Program-made: the position numbers and the translations under genes
Source of the DNA: Burkholderiales bacterium
Lineage (GTDB): Bacteria > Pseudomonadota > Gammaproteobacteria > Burkholderiales > Burkholderiaceae
Reading direction: 5' to 3'
Assembly (NCBI GenBank): GCA_026225235.1
Contig: JAMFSK010000004.1
Location: 1 to 48,169, forward strand
DNA: 48,169 nt
The notes under the pieces: model-generated
What the model saw: only the letters and a program-made list of their open reading frames with translations
The model's database searches: none
What the model was told of the DNA's origin: nothing
Shown: one piece after another, positions 10,085 to 19,468 of the stretch
Numbering within the stretch: position 1 is the first letter of the stretch
Layout: each line of letters starts with the position of its first letter

Positions 10085-11862
10085 TTAAACCGTTTCGCTC
10101 GATCGAATCCGCCGCCACCGCGTCGCCGAACTGGAGGCGCCGCCAAGTCTTGCGCGCGGGCGCTTCGACCCTGGCGCTCGCGTTAATGGGGCCAGGCCTC
10201 GCGCGGGCGAGCTCGGTGCTCGGCGTGCGCGTCTGGCCGGCACGCGACTACACGCGTGTGACGATCGAATCGGACCAGCCGCTCGACTACACCTCCAAGC
10301 TGCTCGATAACCCCGATCGCGTGGTCGTCGATCTCAACGGTCTCGATCTCGACCAGGCCTTGCGCGACCTCGTCTCGAAAATCGCGCCGAACGATCCGCA
10401 GATCCAGTCGGTTCGGGTCGGTCAGTTTGCGCCGCACGTCGTGCGCATGGTGTTCGACCTCAAGGGCGCCGCCAAACCTCAGGTCTTCGCGCTCGCGCCT
10501 GCGGGTTCGTATCGATACCGGCTGGTCTTCGACTTGTATCCAGCCGTCGCACCCGACCCTTTGATGGAACTGCTCGCCCAGACCGAGCACAAGGAACAGA
10601 ACTTCGCGCAGCAGCAGGCTCAGGCGAGCGCGAACCACGTGCCGCAGCCGCCCCTGGCGGCGCAGACACCTGAACTGCGCGCGCCGGGAGATTTGGTATC
10701 AAGCGGCAGCTCGAAGGGTGCGCCGGGCGCCGATAACTCGCTGAACGGGCAGCCGTTTCATAGCGGCTCCGCGATGGCCGGCGATGACAGTGATGCGTTC
10801 TTTCAAAAATATGCGGGCGAAGCGCCTAGTCCACCGCGTAAGAACGGCGGAAACGGAAACGGATCGGCCACCCTGGCGGCAAATGGTTTCCCCGGTAGCA
10901 ACGACAGTAGCGGTAACTCAGCCGGTGCGAACAGTGTTGCGGGTCGCATCGCAGGCGGGGGCGAGGGTGGCATCGCAGGGGGGAGTGGCACGGGCACCGG
11001 CAGCACGAGTAGTAGCGGCACGCGCAACAAATCGCCGTTCGCGCCTGCCGTCAAACCACCGACTCCGCCGGGCCCACTCGCGCAAACCCTGCCCGACGAC
11101 AACTCGGATGGTCTGCTGCCTTCTGCGCCCCCGAAGAAGGGCTCGAAGACCGTCCGTCTGCTGACGGTCGCGATCGACCCCGGGCATGGCGGCGAAGATC
11201 CCGGCGCGATCGGCAGTGCCGGTACCTACGAAAAACACGTCGCACTGGACATCGGCAAGCGTCTGCGCACGAAAATCGATGCGCAGCCCAATATGCGCTC
11301 GATGATGACGCGCGACGACGACTTCTTCGTCCCGCTCAATGTGCGCGTGCAGAAGGCGCGCCGAGTGGAGGCAGATCTGTTTGTCTCGATCCACGCCGAT
11401 GCCTTCACCACGCCCGAAGCGCGTGGTTCATCCGTGTTCGCGTTGTCCGATCACGGCGCCACGAGCACCGCGGCCAAATGGATGGCCAATCGCGAGAACT
11501 CGTCGGATCTGATCGGCGGGATCAACATCAAGACGCAGGATGAAACCGTCTCGCGCGCCTTGCTCGACATGTCGACGACCGCACAGATCCGGGACAGCTT
11601 GCGTTACGGGAATTTTGTGCTCGACGAGATCGGCGACATCAACAAGCTGCACTCGGGCAATGTCGAGCAGGCCAGCTTCGCGGTGCTGAAGGCCCCGGAC
11701 ATTCCGTCGATCCTGGTTGAGACCGCCTTCATCAGCAATCCGCAGGAAGAAGCCAAACTCAAGGACGACGCCTATCGCGACCGCATGGCGGACGCGATCC
11801 TGCGCGGCATCAAGCGGTACTTCGCCGCGAATCCGCCGCTGGCGAAAAACCGGATGACTTGA
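10078..11862 (+). CDS. amiC: N-acetylmuramoyl-L-alanine amidase AmiC (Tat-exported)
   Basis: Periplasmic zinc amidase that cuts stem peptides from glycan strands during septum splitting. Numbered from an alternative ATG at 10066 (four residues more): a twin-arginine signal (RRRQVLRAG at about 24-32, hydrophobic run to residue 49), an AMIN domain at about 52-160 (VLGVRVWPARDYTRVTIESD), a long Gly/Ser/Asn-rich linker at about 180-360, and an Amidase_3 domain with zinc ligands His374 (DPGHGGEDPG), Glu389 and His443 (SIHADAF) and catalytic Glu552 (VETAFISN). E. coli AmiC is 417 residues; most of the extra length is the linker. The ATG at 10078 is preferred, as 10066 has AAGGA touching it. The catalytic set is complete. 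Confidence 0.93.
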   Translation: MLIKPFRSIESAATASPNWRRRQVLRAGASTLALALMGPGLARASSVLGVRVWPARDYTRVTIESDQPLDYTSKLLDNPDRVVVDLNGLDLDQALRDLVSKIAPNDPQIQSVRVGQFAPHVVRMVFDLKGAAKPQVFALAPAGSYRYRLVFDLYPAVAPDPLMELLAQTEHKEQNFAQQQAQASANHVPQPPLAAQTPELRAPGDLVSSGSSKGAPGADNSLNGQPFHSGSAMAGDDSDAFFQKYAGEAPSPPRKNGGNGNGSATLAANGFPGSNDSSGNSAGANSVAGRIAGGGEGGIAGGSGTGTGSTSSSGTRNKSPFAPAVKPPTPPGPLAQTLPDDNSDGLLPSAPPKKGSKTVRLLTVAIDPGHGGEDPGAIGSAGTYEKHVALDIGKRLRTKIDAQPNMRSMMTRDDDFFVPLNVRVQKARRVEADLFVSIHADAFTTPEARGSSVFALSDHGATSTAAKWMANRENSSDLIGGINIKTQDETVSRALLDMSTTAQIRDSLRYGNFVLDEIGDINKLHSGNVEQASFAVLKAPDIPSILVETAFISNPQEEAKLKDDAYRDRMADAILRGIKRYFAANPPLAKNRMT

Positions 11863-11971
11863 GCGAGCGAGGGGCGGTTGGGCGGCGGGCGGCATGTTGC
11901 AAAACGCCGGCTCTCGCCGAGTCGTTCTTCCCGCCACCTCTCGCTTGGCCGGCGAACCCGCGCCTCCCGCC

Positions 11972-11989
11972 CGGTCGGCCTTCCGACCG
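11972..11989. terminator. Hairpin between convergent amiC and the flavoprotein gene
   Basis: Perfect 7-bp stem CGGTCGG / CCGACCG with a CCTT loop, ten bases beyond the stop of the minus-strand gene. There is no T-run on either side, so it may be an intrinsic terminator of weak type or only mRNA 3'-end protection. Confidence 0.35.
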
Positions 11990-11999
11990 TCCAGCTGTG

Positions 12000-13820
12000 T
12001 CAGACGACGACCTGAACGGCCATCGGCACCACCTGGTCCTGCTTGCTCAGGAATCCATGGATCTGCGCGACAACCGCCGCGCCCTCCCCGACCCCTGACG
12101 CGATTCGCTTGGTCGAACCCGAACGTACGTCACCGATCGAAAACACCCCGTTGACACTGGTTTCGAGTGTCAGCGGCGGCGTTTCACTATCAGGACGCGC
12201 GGCCACCCCCGTCAGCACGAAACCGTGCTCATCGAGGCTGACGCCACACGTGCGCAACCAATCGGTATTCGGGTCCGCGCCGATGAACATGAACAGGAAG
12301 CGCGTCTCCATCCGCTGCTCGGGCACCTTGTCGGCGCTCCGGTAACGAATCGACGTCAGTCCACGGTCATCGCCATCGAGCCCGACGAGGTCAGTGCACG
12401 TATGCATCGTGACGTTCGGCAGCGACGCGATACGATCGATCAGATAACGCGACATGCTCGCCTCGAGACTCGTGCCGCGAATGAACATGTGCAGGTGAGT
12501 GACATGCGAGGCCAGATACACCGCCGCCTGGCCGGCCGAGTTGCCGCCGCCGATCAAGACGACTTCCTCATGCTTGCAAAGCTTCGCTTCGACGGGCGAA
12601 GCCCAGTAATAGACGCCACGCCCTTCAAACGCTTCGAGCTTCTTGACCGAAGGACGGCGATATACCGCGCCCGACGCCACCACGAGCGATCGTGTATTGA
12701 CGTGTTGGCCGGTCTTGAGCGTCAGGCCGAGCTGGTAGTGCGTCGCCGCCGAGCAACTGCAGTCGAGCGCGACAGCCTCGGTCGGAATCGCGATATGAGC
12801 ACCGAACTTTTGCGCCTGAACGAAGGCCCGGCCGGCGAGCGCGTGGCCCGAGATACCGGTCGGAAAACCGAGGTAGTTTTCGATCCGCGCACTGGCGCCT
12901 GCTTGTCCGCCCGGCGCCCGGCAGTCGAACACCGCGACGTGCAGCCCTTCAGAAGCGGCATACACCGCGGCGGCGAGCCCCGCAGGACCGGCCCCGACGA
13001 TCGCCACGTCGTAGACCGTCGATTCGTCGAATTCGGGCAACCAGCCAAGACAGCTCGCAAGCTGACCCTCGTCGGGATTGCGCAGCACATTGCCGTCCGG
13101 ACAGATCACGAGCGGGAAGTCGCCCGTCTTCGCGGCGACGCGCTCGACGATCGCGGCGGCCTCGGGATCGGTATTCGCGTCGACCACGGTGTAGGGGTGG
13201 TTATTGCGCGTGAGAAACCCTTGCAGCGCAATCATCTGCGGCTCGCGCCCGGTACCCACCAGCACGGGTCCCCCGCTGCCCTGCTGGATCAGCGAGACGC
13301 GACGCAAGATCAGCGCGCGCATGATTTTTTCGCTTAATTCGGCATCCGCCACAAGCAAAGCGCGCAGGCGTTCGGACGAAATCAGCAAGAGATCCACGGC
13401 GGTCGAGGCTGTGACATCGACCAGCACGGGACCGCCTGAAATCGAACTGACTTCGGCAACGAAATAGCCCGCGTGGGCTTCGGTGATGGTCTGACGATGC
13501 CCCATGCCGTCGCGCCGCGTAATCTGCATGACGCCCGACAACACCACCCACATACCCGCGCTGGGCTGGCCGGTCTGGACCAGTATTTCACCGGCTTCCA
13601 CATGCATCGGCTGACCAAACTGCCGCATTCGCAAGATTTCCGCGTCGCTCAGACGCGGAAACATCTGGTGCATGCGTGACTGCAGCGATGAGAACGGCGC
13701 GTCGACGGAGGCGTCGACGGGCGGCGGCGCGGCAGCCTGCAAATTGGCGGCCACGCGATCGGGATCATCCGCGGCGCCGGATAGAGGATTGGAAGAAGAG
13801 TCGTCCGAATTCGAAGCCAT
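12000..13820 (-). CDS. Cyclic-nucleotide-domain / thioredoxin-reductase-like flavoprotein
   Basis: A 606-residue three-part protein. Residues about 50-180 form a cNMP-binding-type beta-roll (FGQPMHVEAGEILVQTGQP; GYFVAEVSSISGG), but the phosphate-binding Arg of true cAMP sites is not visible. Residues about 190-265 look like a glutaredoxin/thioredoxin-fold segment without CxxC. Residues about 268-600 are a TrxR-type FAD/NAD(P)H module with VGAGPAGLAAA (275-285), IGGGNSAGQAA (423-433) and GVFSIGDVRSGS near the end. Where thioredoxin reductase has its CATC pair the sequence reads WASPVEA (406-412), so classical disulfide exchange seems impossible. ATG at 13820 is preferred because AGGA lies six bases upstream. 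Electron acceptor and ligand are unknown. Confidence 0.85.
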   Translation of the reverse strand: MASNSDDSSSNPLSGAADDPDRVAANLQAAAPPPVDASVDAPFSSLQSRMHQMFPRLSDAEILRMRQFGQPMHVEAGEILVQTGQPSAGMWVVLSGVMQITRRDGMGHRQTITEAHAGYFVAEVSSISGGPVLVDVTASTAVDLLLISSERLRALLVADAELSEKIMRALILRRVSLIQQGSGGPVLVGTGREPQMIALQGFLTRNNHPYTVVDANTDPEAAAIVERVAAKTGDFPLVICPDGNVLRNPDEGQLASCLGWLPEFDESTVYDVAIVGAGPAGLAAAVYAASEGLHVAVFDCRAPGGQAGASARIENYLGFPTGISGHALAGRAFVQAQKFGAHIAIPTEAVALDCSCSAATHYQLGLTLKTGQHVNTRSLVVASGAVYRRPSVKKLEAFEGRGVYYWASPVEAKLCKHEEVVLIGGGNSAGQAAVYLASHVTHLHMFIRGTSLEASMSRYLIDRIASLPNVTMHTCTDLVGLDGDDRGLTSIRYRSADKVPEQRMETRFLFMFIGADPNTDWLRTCGVSLDEHGFVLTGVAARPDSETPPLTLETSVNGVFSIGDVRSGSTKRIASGVGEGAAVVAQIHGFLSKQDQVVPMAVQVVV

Positions 13821-14152
13821 CACCATTCCTGAAAAAGCGTGTTGCGGGATCAACGAACATGACCGATGCGGCTGGTAGAGGGAACCGGCCAGCCATCACA
13901 CGGCGAACCGGTGAGCCTTTCTGAAGTATGCGCCTCGGCACGCCGGACCGCCGAACGGGCGCTACGTGGAGGGGGCAGCAACGTGCCAGGACCGACAGAG
14001 ACGGGGCACTCGGCGCCCGGCCCTGCGCCACGAATCAGGCCGAGGAATCAGGCCGGAGAATCAGCCGCCGTGATTAAGCCGGTCAATCAGCCGGATGATT
14101 CAGGTCGTCAATTCGCGCTCGTGATTCGGGGCCGAAAAGTCGGCCCGACGAA
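13821..14152. other. Intergenic region with degenerate 13-bp repeats
   Basis: No supported gene. The left part contains the leader of the minus-strand flavoprotein gene; the right part (from 14032) is the repeat array described separately. Frames open across it on the plus strand are compositional shadows. Confidence 0.5.
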
Positions 14153-14160
14153 TCAGACCG
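14032..14160. repeat. Degenerate tandem repeat, about 13-bp period
   Basis: Units resembling GAATCAGGCCGGA start at 14032, 14045, 14058, 14072, 14084, 14097, 14109 and 14123, that is at spacings of 12-14 bases, with a last GAATCAGACCG at 14150. The last unit contains TCA at 14153-14155, which is the TGA stop of the minus-strand DedA-rhodanese gene. Read on the minus strand the unit is roughly TCCGGCCTGATTC. Confidence 0.7.
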
Positions 14161-15142
14161 CTTTGGCGGCAATACCAATTTCGGCGTCGTTGGCCGCTTC
14201 TTCGACAATCGGGGACAACTGCCAGCCTGCATCGCGCCAGGCTTCAAGGCCACCGCGCAACGGGACAACATCCTTGAACCCGAGTTCGGTGAGTTTCTTG
14301 GCCATCCACGCCGCCGACACCTCGTTCGGGCAGGAGCAATAAATCACGACTTTTCGATCGCGATCGACCGTCGCCGCGATGTTATCGAGCATGCGTTCAT
14401 CGGCAAACAAGGAGCCAGGGATGATGTACGGATCCAGAATGCGCTTTTCGCGCGAACGGATGTCATACACCACGGGGCGAGCTTCCGCCGTCATCAGGCC
14501 ATACAGCTCTTCGACCGAAATACGCGCATCGGACAAGGTTTTCATCAGCGCCTGACGCCGCCACCAGCGATAGGCAACGTACAACACGACGAGCACCCCG
14601 ATCACCAGTGCGGCCGCCTTGCCAAGCCGCCCCATCGCCGTGAAGATCATGTCGATTTCCGGGGCGAACAGTGCGCCGACCAGGAGACCGACCGACGCCC
14701 ACAGCGCGGCGCCGATCGCGTCGTAGCGCAGGAACTGCGACAGCGGCACATTCATCGCACCCGCGAGCGGGATCGAGACCAGTGAAAGGCCCGGGATGAA
14801 CTTTGAGACGGCCAGCACACGGACGCCCCAACGACCAAAGAAACGTTCGGTCTTTTTTACGCACGTGTCGCGCGAAAGCGAAACGCGGCACAGCGTCTGC
14901 AAAGTCTTGCCGCCATACAGACGGCCGGCAAGAAACCAGACGGTGTCGCCGAGCAGACTGGCACAGATAGACAACGCGAGCGTCGGCAATAATTGCTGAG
15001 CCAGTGTATCCGGGTGCATCATTGACATGGCGCCGACCAGGACAAGCGTCGGCAGCGCCGGCACCGGCAGCCCGACAGCCGATGCGAAAACGCTTGCAAA
15101 AACGATAATCGGGCCGTATTGCGCGAGCAGGTCATGCAACAT
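14153..15142 (-). CDS. DedA-family membrane protein fused to a rhodanese domain
   Basis: A 329-residue fusion. Residues 1-195 are a DedA/VTT (SNARE-associated) membrane domain with about five hydrophobic segments, the SKFIPGLSLVSIPLAG motif at 113-128 and a basic YRWWRRQ exit. Residues about 205-312 are a rhodanese domain: VVYDIRS at 224-230, VVIYCSCPNEVSAAW at 265-279 with Cys269 as probable sulfur carrier, and LRGGLEAWRDAGW at 295-307. DedA proteins of known function move phospholipids or undecaprenyl phosphate across the membrane; the rhodanese partner suggests a cytoplasmic sulfur or redox role, but the substrate is unknown. DedA-rhodanese fusions are known in Burkholderiaceae. The stop codon lies inside the repeat array downstream. 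Confidence 0.9.
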   Translation of the reverse strand: MLHDLLAQYGPIIVFASVFASAVGLPVPALPTLVLVGAMSMMHPDTLAQQLLPTLALSICASLLGDTVWFLAGRLYGGKTLQTLCRVSLSRDTCVKKTERFFGRWGVRVLAVSKFIPGLSLVSIPLAGAMNVPLSQFLRYDAIGAALWASVGLLVGALFAPEIDMIFTAMGRLGKAAALVIGVLVVLYVAYRWWRRQALMKTLSDARISVEELYGLMTAEARPVVYDIRSREKRILDPYIIPGSLFADERMLDNIAATVDRDRKVVIYCSCPNEVSAAWMAKKLTELGFKDVVPLRGGLEAWRDAGWQLSPIVEEAANDAEIGIAAKAV

Positions 15143-15548
15143 GCAGCATCTCCGCTAAACCCCTGTGCTAACGCGCTGGCGAAGCCCTGCCAAGGCGCGC
15201 GACGAATGTAAATGGAAAACTCCCGGCGAGACGTGCATCGAAGCGATCGGCCGACCGCTCGTGCGCCTCATCTTATGGGAGTCATCGATCTATTATGGTG
15301 TCATTATCGCGGGTCGCAAGAGCGATTTCAGCGCGGAGCGCAAGATGGCCTGCAGTCACACGCTCGACACCGTATCCGCTGGCCCGCCGAGAAGCGATTG
15401 CAGGCCGCCTGAACGCAGCGGTGGCCGCGATCCCGAAGGAGTTATCTATCGGCCGCGCCTCCCGCGCCTGCGCCTGACTCGCCCGCACCTCTCGCGCCCG
15501 CGCCGCACCAACTACCGCGCGTTCCTAGCCCCGATTGATTGCGACCTA
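15143..15548. other. Intergenic region between two minus-strand DedA genes
   Basis: About 400 bases. Apart from a candidate promoter at 15292-15319 I see nothing recognisable: short frames on both strands (for example 15295-15477 on plus) show no start signals and no family similarity. The Arg/Pro/Ala-rich conceptual translations are typical of non-coding GC-rich DNA. Confidence 0.5.
15292..15319 (-). promoter_or_regulatory. Candidate sigma-70 promoter of the DedA-rhodanese gene
   Basis: On the minus strand TTGCGA (15314-15319) and CATAAT (15292-15297) are 16 bases apart, 150 bases before the ATG at 15142. Both hexamers depart slightly from consensus. Confidence 0.35.
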
Positions 15549-16199
15549 TCAGGACTGCGCAGATTTGCGTTGCGTGAGCTTGTAGAGCGCTCCGAACGCA
15601 ACGGGCACGACGGCCGCAGCGACCCCAACGAGCACGATCACATTCAAATATTGCCGCACGAAGGGCAGATTGCCGAAAAAATAACCTGCCATCACGAGCC
15701 CGGCGACCCACAGCGCCGCACCCAGCACATTATAGATCTGGAATTTGACGACGCTCATAGCACCGACACCGGCAACAAAAGGCGCGAAGGTGCGCACGAC
15801 CGGCACAAAACGCGCGAGCACGATCGTCTTGCCGCCGTGGCGTTCATAAAAATCATGCGTCTTGCGCAAGGCGCGCCGGTCAATAAACCGCCCGTCCCGC
15901 TCAAACACTTTCGGGCCAATAAATCGCCCGATATGAAAATTGACCGTATTGCCGAGCACGGCAGCGATGAGGAGCAACCCGATCAGTACCGGGAGGCTCA
16001 GCGCATGAGTCGCGCAGAAGGCGCCGCCGACGAATAACAGCGTGTCGCCCGGTAAAAACGGCAGGACCACCAGCCCTGTCTCACAGAAAACGATCGCGAA
16101 CAGTACGAGATAAATCCAGGCTCCGTATTGCGCGACGAATGTGCCGAAAAACTTGTCGATATGCAGCACATATCCCGCGAATTGCAGAAGCGTGTCCAA
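15549..16199 (-). CDS. DedA-family membrane protein (VTT domain)
   Basis: A 216-residue DedA protein with the classic motifs ETGLVVLPFLPGDTLLF (40-56), a basic cytoplasmic loop with FIGPKVFERDGRFI, and VLARFVPVVRTFAPFVAGVGAM in the second half (the FxRFxPxxR reentrant motif with its essential Arg). The family contains flippases for undecaprenyl phosphate or phospholipids and is needed for envelope homeostasis. Unlike its neighbour at 14153-15142 it has no rhodanese part; the C-terminus ends in a short basic tail. The ATG at 16199 gives a normal length. The two DedA genes share orientation but are separated by about 400 bases. Confidence 0.92.
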   Translation of the reverse strand: MDTLLQFAGYVLHIDKFFGTFVAQYGAWIYLVLFAIVFCETGLVVLPFLPGDTLLFVGGAFCATHALSLPVLIGLLLIAAVLGNTVNFHIGRFIGPKVFERDGRFIDRRALRKTHDFYERHGGKTIVLARFVPVVRTFAPFVAGVGAMSVVKFQIYNVLGAALWVAGLVMAGYFFGNLPFVRQYLNVIVLVGVAAAVVPVAFGALYKLTQRKSAQS

Positions 16200-16292
16200 G
16201 GTCGTTTTCCCTTCGAGTCAAATGGATGGCCACGATGATACCGGAAGGTCTTCGCGACTTTGCCGATGTCCGAATAGGACAGGCTGACTGGC

Positions 16293-16298
16293 TATAAT
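16293..16298 (+). promoter_or_regulatory. Candidate -10 box six bases before the mutL ATG
   Basis: Perfect TATAAT with only six bases to the annotated ATG at 16305, and no good -35 at 16-18 bases. If used, transcription would start at or next to the A of ATG, giving a leaderless message, or the true start is a downstream codon. Confidence 0.4.
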
Positions 16299-16304
16299 GG
16301 CCGC

Positions 16305-18545
16305 ATGTCCGATGTCCACGCCTCCCTCCCGCCGTCCGATGACGAGACGGCCCGCCCGGCTGCTTCCGGCGCCCCCTCTCCCGCTTCGGATGAGCCCGTA
16401 GGCGAGTTGCCATTCGGAGATCCGGCGCCGCGTGAAGCTACGTCGCCCGCGCGCGCGTCGCGCGTGCGCAGGTCGATCGCGGCGTTGCCCGACCAGCTTG
16501 TCAGTCAGATCGCCGCCGGCGAAGTGGTGGAACGGCCTGCGTCGGTCGTCAAGGAATTGCTCGAAAACGCGCTCGATGCAGGGGCGGCGACGGTTCGGAT
16601 CGTGCTCGACGAAGGCGGAGTCAAACGAATCTCGATCGCCGATGACGGTTATGGGATTCCCGACGGCGAACTCCCTCTCGCCTTGCTACGCCATGCAACC
16701 AGCAAGATCCGGACGCTGGCCGAACTCGAGGCCGTCACCACGCTCGGGTTTCGCGGCGAGGCACTCGCATCGATCGCATCGGTCTCGCAATTGTCGATCA
16801 CGAGCCGCACAGCTGAAGCAGCCCACGCTACGCGCATCGACGCCGAACACGGCGATCTCGCGCCCGCAGCAGGCGGAGTCGGCACAACGATCGAAGTCCG
16901 CGAGCTGTACTTCAACACGCCCGCACGCCGCAAATTCCTGAAGACCGACCAGACTGAACTCGGCCATTGCCTCGAGATGGTCCGGCGGGCGGCACTCGCA
17001 CGCGCGGACGTAACGTTCTCGGTCACGCACAACGGCCGCGCCCTTGAGCACTGGAATGCGGGCACGCCCGCACAACGCGTTGCCAAGGTGCTCGGCGACG
17101 GGTTCTCGCTCGCGCATCTGCCCCTCGACGAGCGCGCTGGCCCCGTCGCGGTCTACGGCTTCGCAGGCCTGCCGACCGCAAGCCGGGGGCGCGCCGACCA
17201 GCAATATTTCTTCGTGAACGGGCGCTACGTGCGCGACAAGCTGCTGACCCATGCAGTGCGTGCCGCGTATGAGGACGTGCTGCACGGCGACCGCTATCCG
17301 TCCTACGTGTTGTTCCTCGACGTGCCACCCGAATCGGTCGATGTGAACGTCCATCCGTCGAAGATCGAAGTCCGGTTTCGTGAATCACGCTCGGTCCATC
17401 AGTTCGTGTTTCATGCGGTGCAGCGTGCGCTGGCCCGACATGCAGGAGCCTCGCCCGAAACGACGTCGCTCGGTCACGCTACGCAGATCGATGGTGCCGG
17501 CGGCGAAGGACAGCTGTCGCGCGCATTGAGCGGCAGCACAACCAGCGCGGCGAACACCGCGCAGTGGATTGCGCAGATGCGCATGCGCCAGGGCACCTTG
17601 CCCGTGGCTCAGCCGCTTGCGCTTTATGACGCTTTGTACGGGCGTCGCGTGGACGGCACCGCAGGAACAAACGAACCTGGCGCCGCAACGTTCGCACCAC
17701 CGTGGGCGACTCAGCCAGGCGCGGTAGGCAACCCCGGCCCCGACGGCGCCTCGCCGTCGACTCCCGCATGGGTGGGTGGCCTGGCGGCCGATGGTTCAAT
17801 GGCCCCCTTCTCGGGGTCAGTGCCGGGCTCGACCTTCGCCTCCTGGAACGCCGGCACGGCAATCGGCCTGCCGGGCGGCCCCGACGCGGGTGAGCCGCGC
17901 CTCGCCGACGCAGCAAGCGTGCGCGGCGCACCCGGCGATGCCTATATCGGCCTGCCTGACGAAGCGCCGCTCGGGTTCGCACTCGGGCAATTGCACGGCG
18001 TCTACGTCCTCGCCCAGAACACGCGCGGCCTGGTCCTCGTCGATATGCACGCGGCGCACGAACGCATCCTTTACGAGCAGTTCAAGAACGCGCTCGCCGA
18101 CCGCTCGATCTCGGTCCAGCCACTACTGATTCCCTTGTCGATGCCCGCCAATCCGATCGAGATCGGCACGGTCGATGAAAACCGCGAAGTCCTGGATGCG
18201 CTCGGTTTCGATATCGCCGTGCTGTCGCCCACCTCGCTCGCGATCCGCGCGGTCCCGGCGCTGCTCAAGGAGGCGGATCTGATCTCCCTTGCCCGCGCGC
18301 TGCTCACCGATCTCCAGGCTTATGGCGGCTCGCGGATGCTGACCGAACGCCAGCACGAGATGCTCGGCACACTTGCCTGCCATCACGCCGTGCGCGCGAA
18401 TCGCCGCCTGAATCACGATGAGATGAACGCGCTGCTGCGCCAGATGGAAGCCACCGAACGCGCCGACCAGTGCAATCACGGCCGGCCGACATGGTTCCAG
18501 CTCACGCTCGCCGACCTCGACCGCCTCTTCATGCGCGGCCAATGA
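16305..18545 (+). CDS. mutL: DNA mismatch repair protein MutL (endonuclease type)
   Basis: Links MutS mismatch recognition to strand removal. The 746-residue protein has the GHKL ATPase at about 60-380: Glu84 and Asn88 in [22 protein letters not shown], and [13 protein letters not shown] Gly/Pro/Ala-rich linker spans roughly 390-545. The C-terminal dimerisation domain keeps an endonuclease motif [12 protein letters not shown] (580-591; consensus DQHAxxExxxxE) plus ACHHAVRA and CNHGRPTW, so the protein probably nicks DNA itself, unlike E. coli MutL. About 55 residues precede the usual [14 protein letters not shown] start; an alternative GTG lies at 16464. The stop overlaps miaA by four bases (ATGA). 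Confidence 0.95.
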   Translation: MSDVHASLPPSDDETARPAASGAPSPASDEPVGELPFGDPAPREATSPARASRVRRSIAALPDQLVSQIAAGEVVERPASVVKELLENALDAGAATVRIVLDEGGVKRISIADDGYGIPDGELPLALLRHATSKIRTLAELEAVTTLGFRGEALASIASVSQLSITSRTAEAAHATRIDAEHGDLAPAAGGVGTTIEVRELYFNTPARRKFLKTDQTELGHCLEMVRRAALARADVTFSVTHNGRALEHWNAGTPAQRVAKVLGDGFSLAHLPLDERAGPVAVYGFAGLPTASRGRADQQYFFVNGRYVRDKLLTHAVRAAYEDVLHGDRYPSYVLFLDVPPESVDVNVHPSKIEVRFRESRSVHQFVFHAVQRALARHAGASPETTSLGHATQIDGAGGEGQLSRALSGSTTSAANTAQWIAQMRMRQGTLPVAQPLALYDALYGRRVDGTAGTNEPGAATFAPPWATQPGAVGNPGPDGASPSTPAWVGGLAADGSMAPFSGSVPGSTFASWNAGTAIGLPGGPDAGEPRLADAASVRGAPGDAYIGLPDEAPLGFALGQLHGVYVLAQNTRGLVLVDMHAAHERILYEQFKNALADRSISVQPLLIPLSMPANPIEIGTVDENREVLDALGFDIAVLSPTSLAIRAVPALLKEADLISLARALLTDLQAYGGSRMLTERQHEMLGTLACHHAVRANRRLNHDEMNALLRQMEATERADQCNHGRPTWFQLTLADLDRLFMRGQ

Positions 18546-19468
18546 CCGTTCGCATCGCTTGCCTGCTAGGCCCGACGGCTTCTGGCAAGACCGCTGCCGC
18601 GCTCGCGCTCGCGGCACGCGAACCCATCGAGATCATCAGCGTCGATTCGGCGCTCGTCTACCGCGAGATGGATATCGGTACCGCCAAACCGAGCGCGGCC
18701 GAACTCGCGAGCGTTCCGCATCATCTGATCGATATCGTCGATCCCGCACAGGCCTATTCGGCTGCCGAATTCCACGACGGCGCGCTGCGCCTGGTGGGCG
18801 AGACTCTCGCGCGCGGCCGACGCCCCGTGCTGGTCGGCGGAACAATGCTTTACTACAAGGCCCTGACCGAAGGACTCAACGACCTGCCCGCGGCCGACCC
18901 GGCACTTCGTGCGCAGCTCGACGCCGATGGGTTGCGAGACGGCTGGCCCGCGATGCATGCGCGGCTGGCCGCGGTCGATCCCGTCACGGCGAGCCGCCTG
19001 CCTCCGAACGATTCGCAACGCATCCAGCGCGCGCTCGAAATCTATCTGCTCAGCGGCCAGCCGATGTCCGCCTTACTCGCGGCGCCGCGACGCGCTGCCG
19101 ATACCGGATATCAATTCGCGCCGATCGCCCTCGAACCCTCGGATCGAACGGTTCTTCACGATCGCATCGCGCGCCGCTTCGACGCGATGCTCGAGCAGGG
19201 CCTGATCGAGGAGGTCGAGCGCCTCAGGGCACGCGGCGACCTCGACACGTCGATGCCCTCGATGCGCTGCGTCGGTTACCGCCAGGTCTGGGAATATCTC
19301 GACGGCGAGACCGACCGCGCGACGATGCGCGACAAAGGCGTTTTCGCGACCCGCCAGCTGTGCAAGCGCCAATTGACGTGGCTCCGATCGATACCGGAGC
19401 GCGTTATCGTCGACTGTTGTGCGGCTGATGCGACGGAACAGGTTCTTGAGCAACTGGTCGGACAGTGA
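18542..19468 (+). CDS. miaA: tRNA dimethylallyltransferase MiaA
   Basis: Transfers a dimethylallyl group to N6 of A37 in tRNAs that read UNN codons, improving reading-frame maintenance. P-loop GPTASGKT is at 10-17, followed by [19 protein letters not shown], the HHLIDIVDP segment, [12 protein letters not shown] and, toward the end, [15 protein letters not shown] and [16 protein letters not shown], all hallmark MiaA segments. At 308 residues the length is normal. ATG at 18542 sits in the ATGA overlap with the mutL stop, so translation is probably coupled; mutL-miaA is a widely conserved pair. A frame extending 24 codons upstream lies inside mutL and is rejected as start. Confidence 0.96.
   Translation: MTVRIACLLGPTASGKTAAALALAAREPIEIISVDSALVYREMDIGTAKPSAAELASVPHHLIDIVDPAQAYSAAEFHDGALRLVGETLARGRRPVLVGGTMLYYKALTEGLNDLPAADPALRAQLDADGLRDGWPAMHARLAAVDPVTASRLPPNDSQRIQRALEIYLLSGQPMSALLAAPRRAADTGYQFAPIALEPSDRTVLHDRIARRFDAMLEQGLIEEVERLRARGDLDTSMPSMRCVGYRQVWEYLDGETDRATMRDKGVFATRQLCKRQLTWLRSIPERVIVDCCAADATEQVLEQLVGQ

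Noticed and set aside
13866..14342. A 158-codon plus-strand frame through the 13-bp repeats
   Set aside because: The repeat lacks stops in this frame by chance; the frame also runs antisense into the rhodanese gene.
15165..16037. A 290-codon plus-strand frame across the DedA gap
   Set aside because: Starts in non-coding DNA and continues as antisense to the DedA gene; no Shine-Dalgarno or recognisable domain.
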